DNA from: Liolophura sinensis
Taxonomy: Eukaryota; Mollusca; Polyplacophora; Chitonida; Chitonidae
Assembly (NCBI RefSeq): GCF_032854445.1
Contig: NC_088303.1
Location: forward strand, 10,611,501 to 10,675,500
Reading direction: 5' to 3'
DNA: 64,000 nucleotides
The translations under genes and the position numbers were made by a program. How positions within the stretch are numbered: the stretch's first letter is position 1; each line of letters starts with the position of its first letter. Below the pieces are notes generated by a model. That model made no database searches and was not told the DNA's origin. It worked only from the letters and a program-made list of their open reading frames with translations. Below, in pieces: positions 62,169-64,000 of this stretch.

Positions 62169-62735
62169 GTACGGACAATTAATAAAAGAAAGGACGTTAT
62201 AATTAGGTTTCCAGGTAAAATTGGAAAGACTTAAGAATCAACTCAGGTGGCATTTGTCATTCTTCTTATGATTATTTAACATTAAATATCATAATTAGGG
62301 AATTCTGACCACCTGTCAATTTGCGTCTGCAACTAGATAGTGTACAGCAACGTCCATTAATTTTGTCACGAGTGTGTCTCCTCCAACCTTCAAACTCTCC
62401 GAGGTTTATCTTATAGTGGAATCGGCATCGAGAACACAACTCTAAATAATTAAATAAAAAACATTATGTGATATCTCATGTTTTGCTCATGGATGGAATC
62501 GTATTTGTGTATTGTATATCGTCAACATTTACCAAATTAAGAGGAATTGAAAACATGATCAGAAGCATGGCGACTGCACGGTTTATGTTATAATGAGAAA
62601 ACCCGGTTTCAACTCAATGCCGCAGCCCAACATAGGTAAATAAAAGTTGTTTTCTTGTCTTCAGAAGGATTGTTTTTAATATGGCTGTCTGAAATGGAAA
62701 ATATTAACCAAAATTTCGTGTTGTTGTTTATCCAG

Positions 62736-62875
62736 GTTTGTCTGGACAACAGTTTAACTTCCTGTCCAATGGAGACGGTCCAAACAAGTACCGGATTCTT
62801 AATTTCCGGAAATTTGGACCCGGGAATTTCCGCTGGGTAACTGTAGGATACTTCATTGACGGAAAGCTGACACAG
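62736..62875 (+). CDS. mGluR-like exon g: NGDGPNKYRI strand, end of ligand-binding domain
   Basis: The exon has 140 bases. Its first two bases finish a glycine codon begun in exon f, then 46 codons follow. The acceptor is tttatccag and the donor gtgata. The segment FLSNGDGPNKYRILNF matches the family pattern F-N-x-N-G-D-x-P-G-R-Y-x-I. VGYFIDGKLTQ is the final strand before the linker to the cysteine-rich domain. The next exon must lie beyond 64,000, because the remaining 1.1 kb is intronic and mostly tandem array. Confidence 0.93.
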
Positions 62876-63104
62876 GTGATACATGCAAAACACAATACCA
62901 GATATCACAGTTTGTATGATAAACATTCAGACTGTATGTTTTATCTAACATGTTAGAAGTGTGTCTTATTTTGCACCTTGATTTTGTATGTTCTTTGTAC
63001 AGGGCAAGAGGTTATACAGCATTCTGGTGCAAATGACTCACCATTAATTCTTACTACAAGTGAAACATAAAAAAACGCCCGAGTTCAGCTGTGCATGATT
63101 ACGA

Positions 63105-64000
63105 AAAATTAGATAGCCATTCCATAATGATGATGTGTGACCAGCAAGCAATTATTACATTGTCCTCACTACCATAACCGTTATATGTCACCGGCAAAAA
63201 ATTATTACACTGTTGTCACTACCATAACGGTTATGTGTGACCAGCAAGCAATTATTATAATGTCGTCACTACCATAACGGCCATGTGTGACCCGCAATCA
63301 ATTATTACAGAGTCTTCACTACCAAAACGGTTATGTGTCATCGGCAAACAATTATTAAACTGACTGTCGTCGCTATCATAACGGTTTTATGTGACCAGCA
63401 AGCAATTATTACACTCTCATCACTACCATATCGGTCAATGACCAGCAAGCAATTATTACATTGTCCTCACTACCATAACCGTTACGTGTGATCAGCAAAA
63501 ATTCTTACAGTCTTCGCTACCTTAACGGTTATGTGTGATCAGCAAATATTATTACACTGTCTCCGTTAACATAACGGTTATGTGTGAACGGGATACAATA
63601 TTACGCTGTCGACACTACCATAACGGTTATGTGTGAACGGGACACAATATTACGCTGTCGACGCTACAATAACGGTTATGTGTGACCACGACACAATTTT
63701 ATGCTGTCGATACTACTATAACGGGTATGTGTGACCAAGACACAGTATTAGGCTTTCGTTATGCTATCATAACAGTTATGTTTGACCATGTCGCAATATT
63801 ACGCTGTCGACACTACCATAACGGTTATGTTTGACCAGGACACAATATTACGCTGTCGATGCTACCATAACCGTTATGTGTGACCTGGACACAATATTAC
63901 GCTGTCGACGCTACCATAACGATTATGTTTGACCAGGATACAGTATTACGCTGTCGACGCTACCATAACGGGTATGTGTGAACAGGACACAATATTACGC
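63105..64000. repeat. Minisatellite, about 50 bp unit, about 18 copies, cut by the window end
   Basis: Units contain ccataacggttatgtgtgac. The left third uses cagcaagcaattattacatt, while the right two thirds use gacacaatattacgctgtcg. This gives two sub-families in separate zones. The array begins about 230 bp after exon g and continues past the window. Confidence 0.95.

Larger units (their letters stand above)
32060..62875 (+). other. Partial gene: metabotropic glutamate receptor-like class C GPCR, ligand-binding domain exons
   Basis: Seven exons (32060-32205, 40244-40414, 59346-59490, 61020-61162, 61525-61812, 62063-62168, 62736-62875) join in frame to about 379 residues without a stop. In order they match the mGluR Venus-flytrap domain from the end of lobe 1 helix structure to the last strand before the cysteine-rich region. 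Every intron begins GT and ends AG; intron phases are 0, 0, 1, 0, 0, 1. The first exon shown enters in phase 1 and the last leaves in phase 0. The protein would be a dimeric surface receptor binding an amino acid outside the cell. The 5' exons were not found and the 3' exons (cysteine-rich and seven-helix domains) lie past the right edge. Two long introns hold minisatellites and SINEs. The family call is firm; the subgroup and ligand are not. Confidence 0.93.

Overview
The window is animal nuclear DNA from a large, repeat-rich, moderately AT-rich genome. Introns have GT..AG ends and are long, exons are short, and there are no operons. Several tRNA-derived SINE-like elements end in AAATA-type tails and share a conserved 3' block (ccgtcgtataagtgaaat, then gtacggcgtaaaac). 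From memory, that block is common in molluscan and other lophotrochozoan genomes, so a mollusc or close relative is the best guess. This is not proven here.

The only protein-coding gene I can support is on the + strand, from 32,060 to 62,875 and running off the right edge. Seven exons encode about 379 residues of the Venus-flytrap ligand-binding domain of a class C receptor of the metabotropic glutamate receptor (mGluR) family. All seven join in frame, have GT/AG borders and contain no stop. Introns are 8,038, 18,931, 1,529, 362, 250 and 567 bp. The N-terminal exons (signal peptide and start of lobe 1) were not found. The cysteine-rich and seven-helix exons must lie beyond the window. By remembered alignment to mGlu1, residues holding the amino acid backbone (S165, T188, D208, Y236, D318) and R323 are conserved, but K409, a side-chain carboxylate contact, is Gln. 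This points to a divergent receptor whose ligand may not be glutamate.

The left 32 kb has no gene I can recognise. It holds tandem arrays (36 bp at 154-1017; 42 bp at 10.4-10.7 kb; a 45 bp array with an inverted central block at 18.4-19.4 kb; a degenerate 36 bp array at 21.6-22.2 kb), an AT microsatellite, SINEs and a small dispersed repeat. The stretch 29.2-32.4 kb is a SINE cluster that includes one SINE inserted into another. The receptor introns carry more minisatellites (51 bp at 33.6 kb, about 26 bp at 37.1-37.7 kb, 33 bp at 42.7-44.0 kb, 50 bp from 63.1 kb to the end) and more SINEs. Long open frames over these arrays, on both strands, result from repeat periods with no stop codons and are not genes.

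No new multi-gene system was found. The best leads are the altered ligand site, the inverted minisatellite block, the nested SINE, an unnamed four-copy dispersed repeat and two compact hairpins.
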